Under the pieces are notes generated by a model that did not search any database, had not been told where the DNA came from, and saw nothing but the letters and a program-made list of their open reading frames with translations. A DNA stretch of 64,000 nucleotides, taken from assembly GCA_031367345.1 (NCBI GenBank), contig JANLPR010000118.1, forward strand, positions 124,001-188,000. Reading direction: 5' to 3'. The translations under genes were made by a program, and so were the position numbers. The DNA comes from JADKIH01 sp031367345. GTDB taxonomy: Bacteria > Bacteroidota > Bacteroidia > AKYH767-A > 2013-40CM-41-45. Below, in pieces: positions 24,617-32,820 of this stretch. Within the stretch, counting starts at the first letter, position 1. The number at the start of each line of letters is the position of its first letter.

Positions 24617-26512
24617 TTATAAGTGATTGGTTACTATTAAAATTGGAATGTCGAGCCTATGACGTACTCCACCCACAGTAGTTCCGAATAAAAAATCTTT
24701 TAGCCCTTTATGACCATGAGCTCCCATTACCAACAACTCAGCTTTGAATTCCTTTACCAAAATAGGAATAGATCTTTTAGGGTTACCATAGCCGATCTTA
24801 ATACTTACTTTATACCCATCACTTCGTAACTCTTCTGCATAGGCATTCAAATTATTTACATCTGTCATAAACTCGAAATCACGAATCTCATTTTTCATGA
24901 ATAAAGCTCCTGCTGACTCAACAACGTGAATCAACACATAATCAGCTTGTTTTCCTCCTTGAGCTAATGCATTACTTATGTTCCTATGATCACTTTTTGA
25001 AAAATCAACAGCAATCGCAATCCTAGAGAAAGGCTGAATCTGATCGGGTTTTATTTGTTCCATTGACCCATGTAAACTAGTATAAATTTTCGGCTCCTTG
25101 AATTTAAACAGTGGCCTAAACGTAATATACAAAAGTAATCCGGCAGAGAAAAGGAGAACTGGTAATAATACCGACGCCAATAACAATGGACTATCGGCAG
25201 AACTAAACCAATCGTTGATCTGCTCTGCAACAAGCTTTACATTCAATCCAACTATAATCAAAGCCACCAACCATGATAATATTTTGACATATGTAGGAAT
25301 AACAAACTCTTTCATCTTCGATTTGTCAGAAACAAAATGAATAAGAGGAATAATGGCGAAGCCCAATTGAAGACTTAGAATAACCTGACTCAAGATGAGT
25401 AATTTTCCTGTAGCGGCTTCTCCGAAATAATAGATTGCTATTAATGCCGGAATAATAGCTAGTAGACGAGTAATAAGTCTCCGTATCCAAGGAGCAATTC
25501 TTATTCTCAAATATCCTTCCATTACAATTTGTCCGGCAAGCGTACCTGTGATAGTTGAACTTTGTCCGGCCGCAATCAAAGCAATCGCAAATAATTTAGG
25601 CGCTAAAGTTGACCCTAAAAGTGGTTCTAAAAAATTATGAGCATCTTGGATCTCACTCACTTCAAACATGCCATTTTTGAAAAAGGTTGACGCCGCAAGT
25701 ATAAGGATAGCAGCATTTACAAAAAATGCCAAATTCAAGGCAATCACTGAATCAAATATATTATACTTAATTGCTTTACGAATTTCAGTAGAAGTCCTTT
25801 TAAATTTTCTAGTCTGAACTAAGGATGAATGTAAGTACAAATTATGAGGCATCACAGTAGCACCAATGATTCCGATTGCGATATACAATGCTGTTGGTCC
25901 CGGCAATGATGGAATAAAACCGGAAGAGATTTCGAGAAGCGATGGTTTCGCAAGGAACATTTCAGTTAAAAATGCAAATCCTATAATTACAATAAGGCCT
26001 AAAATAAATGCCTCCATTCTTCTGATTCCAAAGTTGAGAAGAAAAAGCAAAAGAAAGGTATCTAAGATTGTTATGCAAACCCCATAAAATAATGGAATGC
26101 CAAAAAGCAATTGAATGCCAATGGCCATTCCTAAAACTTCTGCTAAATCGCAAGATGCAATAGCGATTTCAGCCAAAATATAAAGTGAAAAATTGACAGG
26201 TTTAGAATACGTTTCTCTTGATGCTTGAGCGAGATCCCTTCCTCTTACAATACCTAAACGAGCTGCTAAACTTTGAAGTAGGATTGCCATAAGATTCGAC
26301 ATCAGCAAAACCCAGATCAAAGCATAGCCAAACTTACTACCACCTGCAATATCTGTAGCCCAATTGCCCGGATCCATATAGCCAACACTTACCAGATAGG
26401 CTGGTCCCAAAAAACTAAATAACTTTTTAAATTTCGATTTGGGTACTGTAGTATCTATCGACTCGTACACTTCAGAAAGTGAATGATCAGATGAATTAAT
26501 ATTTTCTTTCAT
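24617..26512 (-). CDS. Nramp (MntH-like) divalent metal transporter with C-terminal universal stress protein domain
   Basis: A 631-residue fusion. About 30-450 is an Nramp transporter: DPGNWATDI (TM1 metal-binding motif, Asp and Asn present), the TM6 motif as MPHNLYLHSS with the metal-coordinating Met position kept at ATVMPHN, and AAGQSSTITGTLAGQIVMEGY. This set indicates proton-coupled Mn2+/Fe2+ uptake. After a final membrane segment, residues about 490-631 form a UspA domain (IAIAVDFSKSDHRN, YVLIHVVES, LLVMGAHGHKGLKDFLFGTTVGGVRHRLDIPILIV) with the ATP-binding GxxG-9x-G(S/T)-like loop. The Usp half probably senses nucleotide or stress state in the cytoplasm. It starts 4 bp after the MntR-type repressor, so the two form an operon. 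Confidence 0.93.
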   Translation of the reverse strand: MKENINSSDHSLSEVYESIDTTVPKSKFKKLFSFLGPAYLVSVGYMDPGNWATDIAGGSKFGYALIWVLLMSNLMAILLQSLAARLGIVRGRDLAQASRETYSKPVNFSLYILAEIAIASCDLAEVLGMAIGIQLLFGIPLFYGVCITILDTFLLLFLLNFGIRRMEAFILGLIVIIGFAFLTEMFLAKPSLLEISSGFIPSLPGPTALYIAIGIIGATVMPHNLYLHSSLVQTRKFKRTSTEIRKAIKYNIFDSVIALNLAFFVNAAILILAASTFFKNGMFEVSEIQDAHNFLEPLLGSTLAPKLFAIALIAAGQSSTITGTLAGQIVMEGYLRIRIAPWIRRLITRLLAIIPALIAIYYFGEAATGKLLILSQVILSLQLGFAIIPLIHFVSDKSKMKEFVIPTYVKILSWLVALIIVGLNVKLVAEQINDWFSSADSPLLLASVLLPVLLFSAGLLLYITFRPLFKFKEPKIYTSLHGSMEQIKPDQIQPFSRIAIAVDFSKSDHRNISNALAQGGKQADYVLIHVVESAGALFMKNEIRDFEFMTDVNNLNAYAEELRSDGYKVSIKIGYGNPKRSIPILVKEFKAELLVMGAHGHKGLKDFLFGTTVGGVRHRLDIPILIVTNHL

Positions 26513-26516
26513 TCGA

Positions 26517-27179
26517 CTAGATTAAATTAACCATAATATTTTTTGCAGCTTCAGAACTTATATGAATCGAATTCTTTCGTCCATCAATTAAGATGTCCAT
26601 TGATTGATCAAAGGTGACAATTGATAAAATGGATAATCTTTTTCCAATGTTCAATCCGATTTTTTGCAAGTACTGCAAGAAATCAGGACGATGATCAATA
26701 ACTCCAACTATTACAGCATCCTTTTTTATTTCTATACGACTTAATTGTACAGTATTCAATATTGGGAAATTTCCCTTCTCATCAGGAATAGGATCACCAT
26801 GCGGGTCAGTTTTGGGATTGTCCAAATAAGTGTATAATTTCTGAACCAACTTCTCTGACTGTATATGTTCAAGTTGCTCAGCAATCTCATGAACTTCATC
26901 CCAATCAAATCCCAATTTTTCATAAAGAAATAATTCCCACAAACGATGCTTCCTAATTACATTGATAGCCCTTTTTTTACCTAAAGGTGTAAGATTCACA
27001 CCATAGTATTTTTGATAGTTCAACAATTTTTTATCTGCAAGCTTTTGCAACATATCCGTTACAGTAGCTGGAGTGGTTGTCAACTTCTCAGAAATTGCAT
27101 TGGTATTCACTTTGCCTTGTGATAAAGATTCAAGTTGATAGATCGTTTTCAAATAATTCTCTTCAGTATAGGAAAGCAT
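26517..27179 (-). CDS. DtxR/MntR family metal-dependent transcriptional repressor
   Basis: A 220-residue cytoplasmic repressor. The N-terminal winged helix (about 1-65: MLSYTEENYLKTIYQLE, TNAISEKLTTTPATVTDMLQKLADKKLLNY) binds DNA. The dimerisation/metal domain (about 70-140) has the expected HRLWELFLYEKLGFDWDEVHEIAEQLEHIQSEKL with Glu/His ligands. A C-terminal FeoA/SH3-like domain covers about 150-220 (VIVGVIDHRPDFLQYLQKIGLNIGKRLSIL). Because it directly precedes an Nramp transporter, Mn2+ or Fe2+ sensing and repression of its own operon is the obvious role. The frame opens 19 residues upstream, but the ATG at 27179 matches the family. A candidate operator overlaps the promoter just upstream. 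Confidence 0.93.
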   Translation of the reverse strand: MLSYTEENYLKTIYQLESLSQGKVNTNAISEKLTTTPATVTDMLQKLADKKLLNYQKYYGVNLTPLGKKRAINVIRKHRLWELFLYEKLGFDWDEVHEIAEQLEHIQSEKLVQKLYTYLDNPKTDPHGDPIPDEKGNFPILNTVQLSRIEIKKDAVIVGVIDHRPDFLQYLQKIGLNIGKRLSILSIVTFDQSMDILIDGRKNSIHISSEAAKNIMVNLI

Positions 27180-27188
27180 AAATTTATT

Positions 27189-27204
27189 TTTAGGCAAATC
27201 TAAA
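27189..27204 (-). promoter_or_regulatory. Candidate MntR/DtxR-type operator overlapping the mntR promoter -7 element
   Basis: The palindrome TTTAG-N6-CTAAA lies 10-25 bp upstream of the repressor ATG. Within it, read on the minus strand, is an exact -7 element TAGATTTG (27202-27195). The half-site style (TTAGG/TCTAA) resembles DtxR/IdeR boxes. Repressor binding here would block its own promoter. The arms are only 5 bp, so this is suggestive. Confidence 0.45.
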
Positions 27205-27289
27205 TTATTTTTTCTATTAATAAAAATAATATCCATTTAAATAAGTGATTTCACGCATTAATAACCAAAAAATCCTTTATTTTCGTGCA

Positions 27290-28345
27290 ATGAATTTTTA
27301 TAAAGGAATAATCAGAAAATTCCTATTCTTATTTGATCCGGAAAAAGTCCATCATTTTACTTTTTCTTTTTTAAAAACCGTTTTTAAAATTCCTTTTGTG
27401 GAAGGAATTATTAAAGACATTTATTCAATCAGCGACAAGAAATTACATCGAAACATTCTTGGAATTAATTTCCCAAATCCTATAGGCTTAGCAGCAGGAT
27501 TCGACAAAAACGGAATTCTTTTAGATGAGCTTGCCGCTTTTGGTTTTGGATTTATAGAAATTGGAACAGTTACTCCTAAAGCCCAGTCAGGAAATGAAAA
27601 ACCTCGGCTTTTTCGATTACCAAAAGATCAAGCAATTATTAATCGAATGGGATTTAATAACGATGGCGTGGAAGCAATGGTCGAGCTCCTCAAAAAGAAG
27701 AATCGAAATATAGTTATTGGAGGAAACATAGGTAAAAACAAACATACCGGCAATGAAAATGCTAACACAGATTACCTTCAGTGCTTTGAATCTCTATTTC
27801 TGTATGTAAATTATTTCGCTATAAATGTTTCTTCACCAAATACTCCGGGATTACGTGAGCTTCAAGAGAAAGAACCATTACTTGCGTTATTAAATCAATT
27901 ACAAAATCTCAATTCGATATTAGCAGAAAAACATTCAACTAGTCGGAAACCAATAGTATTAAAAATTTCACCGGATCTATCGGAAGAACAATTATTAGAA
28001 ATAATTGAAGTTATTATTGAATCTAAATTGGATGGGGTAATAGCTACAAATACGACAACTTCTAGAGAAGGCTTAAAAACAGATCCAGATACAATTCAAT
28101 CAATCGGTCCAGGAGGATTGAGTGGAAAAGTATTGACAAATCGAAGTAATGAAGTGATTAGATTTATAGCTAATCATTCAAATAAAAAGTTTGTAATTAT
28201 TGGAGTAGGAGGAATTCATTCAGTAGAAGATGCACTTGAAAAACTCGATGCAGGAGCAGACTTAATCCAACTTTACACAGGATTTATCTATGAAGGGCCT
28301 AAACTTATTAAAGATATTAAGAAGAAGTTATTGACACTCAGCTGA
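27290..28345 (+). CDS. pyrD: Dihydroorotate dehydrogenase (quinone), class 2
   Basis: Membrane-associated FMN enzyme that oxidises dihydroorotate to orotate with quinone, the fourth step of pyrimidine synthesis. The 351-residue protein has the class 2 N-terminal amphipathic helices (MNFYKGIIRKFLFLFDPEKVHHFTF) that contact the membrane. Family motifs are NPIGLAAGFDKNG, EIGTVTPKAQSGNEKPRLFRLP, INRMGFNN, YFAINVSSPNTPGLRELQ with the catalytic Ser, and the C-terminal FMN phosphate site (IGVGGIHSVEDALEKLDAGADLIQLYTGFIYEGP). The frame opens at a GTG (27245), but the ATG at 27290 fits; a TATTTTCG element ends 4 bp before it. Confidence 0.96.
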   Translation: MNFYKGIIRKFLFLFDPEKVHHFTFSFLKTVFKIPFVEGIIKDIYSISDKKLHRNILGINFPNPIGLAAGFDKNGILLDELAAFGFGFIEIGTVTPKAQSGNEKPRLFRLPKDQAIINRMGFNNDGVEAMVELLKKKNRNIVIGGNIGKNKHTGNENANTDYLQCFESLFLYVNYFAINVSSPNTPGLRELQEKEPLLALLNQLQNLNSILAEKHSTSRKPIVLKISPDLSEEQLLEIIEVIIESKLDGVIATNTTTSREGLKTDPDTIQSIGPGGLSGKVLTNRSNEVIRFIANHSNKKFVIIGVGGIHSVEDALEKLDAGADLIQLYTGFIYEGPKLIKDIKKKLLTLS

Positions 28346-28354
28346 ACCAATTCG

Positions 28355-29023
28355 TTATTCCTTTTCAGTCGGGAGATGCTTAAGAACTTTTGCTTCTAAA
28401 TAAAATATTATCTCTTCTGCTACATTTTTTATCTGATCGCCAGTTCTCTCAAGCTTTCTAATAGCAGAAATAATATGCAACGATTGCCTAATGTTATTTT
28501 GATTTCCAAGAATATACTCTTCGATTACATGATTCGCTTTGCCATTTATTTCATCCAGGTAATCATCCTTTTTAAAAACACCACGAGCTAATTTCGAATC
28601 TTCTTTATCAAAAGCTGAAACAACATCGTTTAACATAACAACTGCCATTTCAAACATTTCATTGATCTGTGAAACCTCCAATAAACTCTTGTCGAACGTA
28701 TTCCCTGAATCAATAACGTATCTACTTATACCATCTGCGATATCACCAATTCGTTCTAGATTACTATTAATTTTAAGTACGGCAAGAACAAATCTCAAAT
28801 CAACTGCAACCGGATTGAAAAGTGCAAAAATATTTTCGCAGTCTTTATCAATCTTTAACTCCAAGGCATTAACTCTCTTTTCGTTAAAGTTAACTTCTCT
28901 GGCTATTTCTTTATCTAAACCAATGAAAGCAATTTGCGATTTTTTCATTTGACTGGTAACCAGTTCAAACATTTCAACTGTTTCGTCCTTTAATCTTTTT
29001 AATTCAACATCTAAATGAGACAT
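28355..29023 (-). CDS. phoU: Phosphate transport system regulatory protein PhoU
   Basis: A 222-residue all-helical cytoplasmic protein built of two PhoU three-helix bundles. It starts HLDVELKRLKDETVEMFELV and shows the metal-binding acidic signatures in each half: LERIGDIADGISRY around 90-104 and LERTGDQIKNVAEEIIFYLEA near the C-terminus. PhoU restrains the Pst transporter and signalling to the phosphate regulator when phosphate is plentiful. Last gene of the porin-pstS-pstC-pstA-pstB-phoU run, 32 bp after pstB. Confidence 0.96.
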   Translation of the reverse strand: MSHLDVELKRLKDETVEMFELVTSQMKKSQIAFIGLDKEIAREVNFNEKRVNALELKIDKDCENIFALFNPVAVDLRFVLAVLKINSNLERIGDIADGISRYVIDSGNTFDKSLLEVSQINEMFEMAVVMLNDVVSAFDKEDSKLARGVFKKDDYLDEINGKANHVIEEYILGNQNNIRQSLHIISAIRKLERTGDQIKNVAEEIIFYLEAKVLKHLPTEKE

Positions 29024-29055
29024 GTTTTTCGAATTTAATATTTATTTTTAAAAAA

Positions 29056-29811
29056 TCAACCAAATCTTCCTGTTACATAACTTTGCGTTTTCGTATCCTT
29101 CGGATTTGTAAATATAACATTGGTATTGTCAAATTCTATCAGTTCGCCCAAATAGAAAAAAGCAGTTTTATCGCTTACACGACCTGCTTGTTGCATATTA
29201 TGAGTTACAATAATGATAGTATATTTATTTTTCAGTTCATAAATTAATTCCTCAATTTTAGAAGTTGAAATTGGATCGAGAGCAGACGCAGGTTCATCCA
29301 TCAATAAGACCGATGGTTCTATGGCTAAAGCACGGGCAATACAAAGTCGCTGCTGCTGTCCACCTGACAAGGCGAAAGCAGATTTTTTCAATTTATCTTT
29401 TACCTCTTCCCACAATGCAGCTTGCCGCAATGATGTTTCTACTCGTTCTTCAACAAATGCAGAATGATTCATCCCATTAACTCTTAATCCGTATGCTACA
29501 TTTTCAAAAATGGTTTTTGGAAAAGGATTGGGCTTTTGAAAAACCATACCTACTTTTTTCCTAAGCTCATCAATTCGCATTCCTTTCTTGCTATAAATGT
29601 CTTTGCCATCCAAGAGCACCTCGCCCTCAATTTTAACACCTGGAATTAAATCATTCATTCTATTGAAGAGACGAAGGTAAGTTGACTTACCACATCCTGA
29701 AGGGCCTATGAGAGCAGTAACAGTATTTGCTTGCACCGACATAGAAATTCCCTTCAGCGCATGAAATGCACCATAATATAACTGAACATTTTTTGATTCA
29801 ATTTTATTCAT
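29056..29811 (-). CDS. pstB: Phosphate ABC transporter ATP-binding protein PstB
   Basis: A 251-residue ATPase that powers phosphate import at the cytoplasmic face of PstCA. Walker A GPSGCGKST at about 36-44, Q-loop MVFQKPNPFPKTIFENV, signature LSGGQQQRLCIARALA, Walker B VLLMDEPASALDP, and H-loop IIVTHNMQQAGRVSD, which is highly typical of PstB. The C-terminus ends DTKTQSYVTGRFG, again family-specific. It is 5 bp from pstA upstream. Confidence 0.98.
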   Translation of the reverse strand: MNKIESKNVQLYYGAFHALKGISMSVQANTVTALIGPSGCGKSTYLRLFNRMNDLIPGVKIEGEVLLDGKDIYSKKGMRIDELRKKVGMVFQKPNPFPKTIFENVAYGLRVNGMNHSAFVEERVETSLRQAALWEEVKDKLKKSAFALSGGQQQRLCIARALAIEPSVLLMDEPASALDPISTSKIEELIYELKNKYTIIIVTHNMQQAGRVSDKTAFFYLGELIEFDNTNVIFTNPKDTKTQSYVTGRFG

Positions 29812-29816
29812 ATCAT

Positions 29817-30671
29817 TTAATTCATTTTAACTTTATTGCCCAAAAATCTACGGAGTGCATTTGCTAATAAATTTAATATTAATACAAAAAGTACAAGTAC
29901 GAGCGCAGTACCATAGGCCATATCTCTTGAGGCTACGATATCTGTTCCACTAGTTGAGATTACATAAAGGTGATAAGGCAGCGCCATTACTTGATCAAAA
30001 ATACTTGTGGGCAACTTCGGTAAAAAATATGCCGCAACTGTAAAGAGAATAGGAGCAGTTTCACCGCTTACACGACCAATTGATAATATCAAACCTGTCA
30101 ATATATTTGGCATAGCCATAGGAAGGATAACTCGTCTGATCGTTTGCAATTTTGTTGCACCTAGGGCAAAACTTCCATGTCTAAATGAATCGTCAATTGC
30201 TATTAATGATTCCTCTGTCACTCTTATTATTACCGGCAAGGCAAGTAGTCCCAACGTAAGCGAACCTGCAATAATACTATCACCAAAATTCAACGTATTA
30301 ACGAAAAGAGCCATTCCAAACAATCCAAAAACGATCGAAGGAATACCTGCTAAATTATTCGTCATCATTTTTATAAAACGCTTGAAGAAAGAATCCGGTG
30401 TATATTCATGAATATAAATTCCCGCCATAACACCTAAGGGAAAGGCAACGATCATTGATCCCAAAACAAGGTAAGCTGTACCAACGATAGCAGGGAAAAT
30501 TCCTCCTTTAGTCATACCATCTTCAGGCATTTTAGTTAGAAAATCCCAACTAAGAACATGCCATCCTCTTACAAAAATAAATTCTAATATCCAGAATAGA
30601 ATAAGGAGTACCCCCAAACTCAATAATCTGAATACCAAAAATGCAATTTTCTCTTTAATATTTTTCGACAT
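29817..30671 (-). CDS. pstA: Phosphate ABC transporter permease PstA
   Basis: A 284-residue inner-membrane permease with six hydrophobic segments. The start has a transmembrane helix at about 10-32, the periplasmic WDFLTKMPEDGMTKGGIFPAIVGT motif, the GVMAGIYIHEY loop, NNLAGIPSIVFGLFGMALFV, and the cytoplasmic coupling loop EESLIAIDDSFRHGSFALGATKLQTIRRVILPMAMPNIL, which contacts PstB. The gene begins at the base next to the pstC stop codon, so translation is probably coupled. Confidence 0.97.
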   Translation of the reverse strand: MSKNIKEKIAFLVFRLLSLGVLLILFWILEFIFVRGWHVLSWDFLTKMPEDGMTKGGIFPAIVGTAYLVLGSMIVAFPLGVMAGIYIHEYTPDSFFKRFIKMMTNNLAGIPSIVFGLFGMALFVNTLNFGDSIIAGSLTLGLLALPVIIRVTEESLIAIDDSFRHGSFALGATKLQTIRRVILPMAMPNILTGLILSIGRVSGETAPILFTVAAYFLPKLPTSIFDQVMALPYHLYVISTSGTDIVASRDMAYGTALVLVLFVLILNLLANALRRFLGNKVKMN

Positions 30672-31871
30672 CTACTTTTTAAATTTACGACGCGATGAAA
30701 CTGATTCAACCCAAAGATTAATAATAAACGTAAGAATAAATAATATACATCCTAATGCGAATAACGCTTTATAATGTACGCCACCGCTCGAAGCCTCGCC
30801 TAGTTCTGCAGCAATCGTTGCAGGAATTGTTCTTACAGGTTGTAGCAAAGAATGAGGCATAACTGCAGCGTTTCCCGTTACCATTAAAACAGCCATAGTT
30901 TCTCCTATTGCTCTACCAATCCCTAAGATAGCTGCAGCAGAAATACCGGAAATAGAATAGGGGATAACTACCCTATGAATGGTTTGCCACTTATTCGCTC
31001 CAAGAGCAAGAGAGGCCTCTCTCATACTTCTCGGAGTATTACGCAGAGCATCTTCAGAAACTGTTATGATTGTTGGCAAGGCCATAATAGCAAGAACTAT
31101 ACTACCTGCAAGTGCGGTTTCTCCAACAGGCAAATCAAAGAGGTCATGGATAAGAGGTACAATTACGATCAGGCCAAAGAAGCCATAAACAACCGAAGGA
31201 ATACCGGCCAACAATTCGATTATTGGCTTGAGAATTTTTCGAACTCTTTCAGGTGCAACTTCTGCCATATAAATAGCAGTTGCAAGTCCAACCGGCAATG
31301 CAAACAAAATGGCAAAGAAAGAAACAAGCAAGGTGCCAAGAATCAATGGTAATACACCAAGCAATACAACGGGCTCTGCAGTTGGAAACCATTGTTGCCC
31401 AGATAAAAAATCAGGAATATTATTTTTATCTACATCAATTTTTACACCTTTAAAATCTTTAGCTAGATATTTTTCAGGAAACACCGCAAGAATTGAAGGA
31501 ATACTGTCGACAAGTAAATTCAATTTCTCAGGCAAATATTCAAAATTTTCACCAATCTCTTCATCCGAAAAATAATTAGAAAGATCATTGAATCTAAATA
31601 GTATGATCGTATCATTCTTACCGGATACTTCTTTCCAATTCGTGATTTTTTGATCGAAAATATCTTTGATGTGTACAGCATTCAAATGCTTTACCGGATT
31701 ATTTTTATTTACAACTATCACATTGTGATTTTCCAATGGAGAAGTTGTAAATAATGAAAAGCCTTCTCGAAATAAAAAAATAACTATAAGCAAAACTATC
31801 AGTGATGAAAAGCCACTGCTAATCATCAATAATCCTTCAACTAATTTTTCTAATAACCGCTTTAACTTCAT
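30672..31871 (-). CDS. pstC: Phosphate ABC transporter permease PstC with a PstS-like periplasmic insertion
   Basis: A 399-residue permease; ordinary PstC is about 300-340. After transmembrane helix 1 (about 15-35) comes an extra periplasmic segment of about 120 residues (about 45-165), and then the standard permease core with LLGVLPLILGTLLVSFFA, GLATAIYMAE, ELLAGIPSVVYGFFGLIVI and the coupling loop EDALRNTPRSMREASLALGANKWQTIHRVVIPY. The insertion resembles part of the neighbouring PstS: HLNAVHIKDIFDQKITNWKEVSG against NLTREQLEGIFTGKIKNWKEVGG, and SILAVFPEKYLAKDFKGVKI against GAIGYVGLAYVSKEVKDIAV. The PstS phosphate-binding loop (TSSGT) has no counterpart. The frame opens at GTG 31886; the ATG at 31871 is preferred. 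Confidence 0.93.
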   Translation of the reverse strand: MKLKRLLEKLVEGLLMISSGFSSLIVLLIVIFLFREGFSLFTTSPLENHNVIVVNKNNPVKHLNAVHIKDIFDQKITNWKEVSGKNDTIILFRFNDLSNYFSDEEIGENFEYLPEKLNLLVDSIPSILAVFPEKYLAKDFKGVKIDVDKNNIPDFLSGQQWFPTAEPVVLLGVLPLILGTLLVSFFAILFALPVGLATAIYMAEVAPERVRKILKPIIELLAGIPSVVYGFFGLIVIVPLIHDLFDLPVGETALAGSIVLAIMALPTIITVSEDALRNTPRSMREASLALGANKWQTIHRVVIPYSISGISAAAILGIGRAIGETMAVLMVTGNAAVMPHSLLQPVRTIPATIAAELGEASSGGVHYKALFALGCILFILTFIINLWVESVSSRRKFKK

Positions 31872-31906
31872 AAAATAAATAATCACAAGTTAATAAACTA
31901 AAAGAA

Positions 31907-31940
31907 GGAATCATTGCATTAAAACTCATGCAATGATTCC
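31907..31940 (-). promoter_or_regulatory. Stem-loop between pstS and pstC
   Basis: A perfect 13-bp inverted repeat (GGAATCATTGCAT / ATGCAATGATTCC) with an 8-nt loop lies in the 106-bp gap between the pstS stop and pstC start. On the transcribed (minus) strand it is followed by TTCTTTTAG, a weak U-rich run. This position suggests a 3' stabiliser or partial terminator that gives more PstS than permease. Confidence 0.6.
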
Positions 31941-31977
31941 ATCAAATACTTCATTTCACAAAAATAAAAATATTTCC

Positions 31978-32793
31978 TTATTTAAGGCTGATATATCCAA
32001 TCTGATCAACAATTTTTTGTCCTTCCGGCGAAAGTACATAATCTAAAAACGGTTTAACCAATGATTCTTTAGCAGTTGGGTAATAAAAGAATAATGGACG
32101 AACGATAGGATATGATTTATTCTTTGCATTTTCAATCGTTGCTTTAACAAACGTTTTCCCGTCATAACTTACAGCAATATCTTTTACTTCTTTCGAAACA
32201 TAGGCTAATCCTACATACCCGATAGCGCCCTTTGTTTGGCTTACCGATTGAATGATTGCACCGGTTGCAGGCATATTTAAAACTGAAGAAGCATAATTTT
32301 TTCTGTTCATAACATGTTCCTTAAAGAATTCATAGGTACCTGAACTGGTTTCACGACTATAAACTACTATTTTCATATCATCTCCACCAACTTCTTTCCA
32401 ATTTTTTATTTTTCCGGTGAAGATTCCTTCTAATTGTTCGCGTGTCAAATTGTTGACTTTGTTTGAAGGATTCACGACCACGGACAGTGCATCGTTTGCA
32501 ATAATAACTTCTTTATAAGCTCTTCCGGCATCCTGCATTTTCATACGTTCATCCATCTTTATTTTTCTAGATGCCATCGCAATATCGGTTGAGTTTTCTA
32601 GCAATGCTGATATTCCAACTCCGCTTCCTCCACCAATAATTGTTACCGATTTACCTGAATTTTTCTTCATAAAAACTTCTGCTTCCTTTTGAGCTAATGG
32701 AAGTACTGTATCGCTACCTTTTATGACAATCTTTTGAGCATTTGAAATAAAGCCTGCGCAAATAATTGTTATACTTAAAATTATTTTTTTCAT
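31978..32793 (-). CDS. pstS: Phosphate ABC transporter substrate-binding protein PstS
   Basis: A 271-residue periplasmic phosphate-binding protein with signal peptide about 1-19 (GFISNA-Q). Binding-site loops are GSDTVLPLAQKEAEVF at 27-42, GGGSGVGISALLENSTDIAMASR around 54-76 and SRETSSGTYEFF at 146-157, the last carrying the phosphate-contacting SSGT. Lobe-two motifs include TREQLEGIFTGKIKNWKEVGG and GAIGYVGLAYVS. The C-terminus shows the FLDYVLSPEGQKIVDQIGYI type. No lipobox, so it is probably free in the periplasm. It lies 27 bp after the porin gene. Confidence 0.97.
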   Translation of the reverse strand: MKKIILSITIICAGFISNAQKIVIKGSDTVLPLAQKEAEVFMKKNSGKSVTIIGGGSGVGISALLENSTDIAMASRKIKMDERMKMQDAGRAYKEVIIANDALSVVVNPSNKVNNLTREQLEGIFTGKIKNWKEVGGDDMKIVVYSRETSSGTYEFFKEHVMNRKNYASSVLNMPATGAIIQSVSQTKGAIGYVGLAYVSKEVKDIAVSYDGKTFVKATIENAKNKSYPIVRPLFFYYPTAKESLVKPFLDYVLSPEGQKIVDQIGYISLK

Positions 32794-32820
32794 GTTTTCG
32801 ATTTTTTTTATTGTTTCTAA

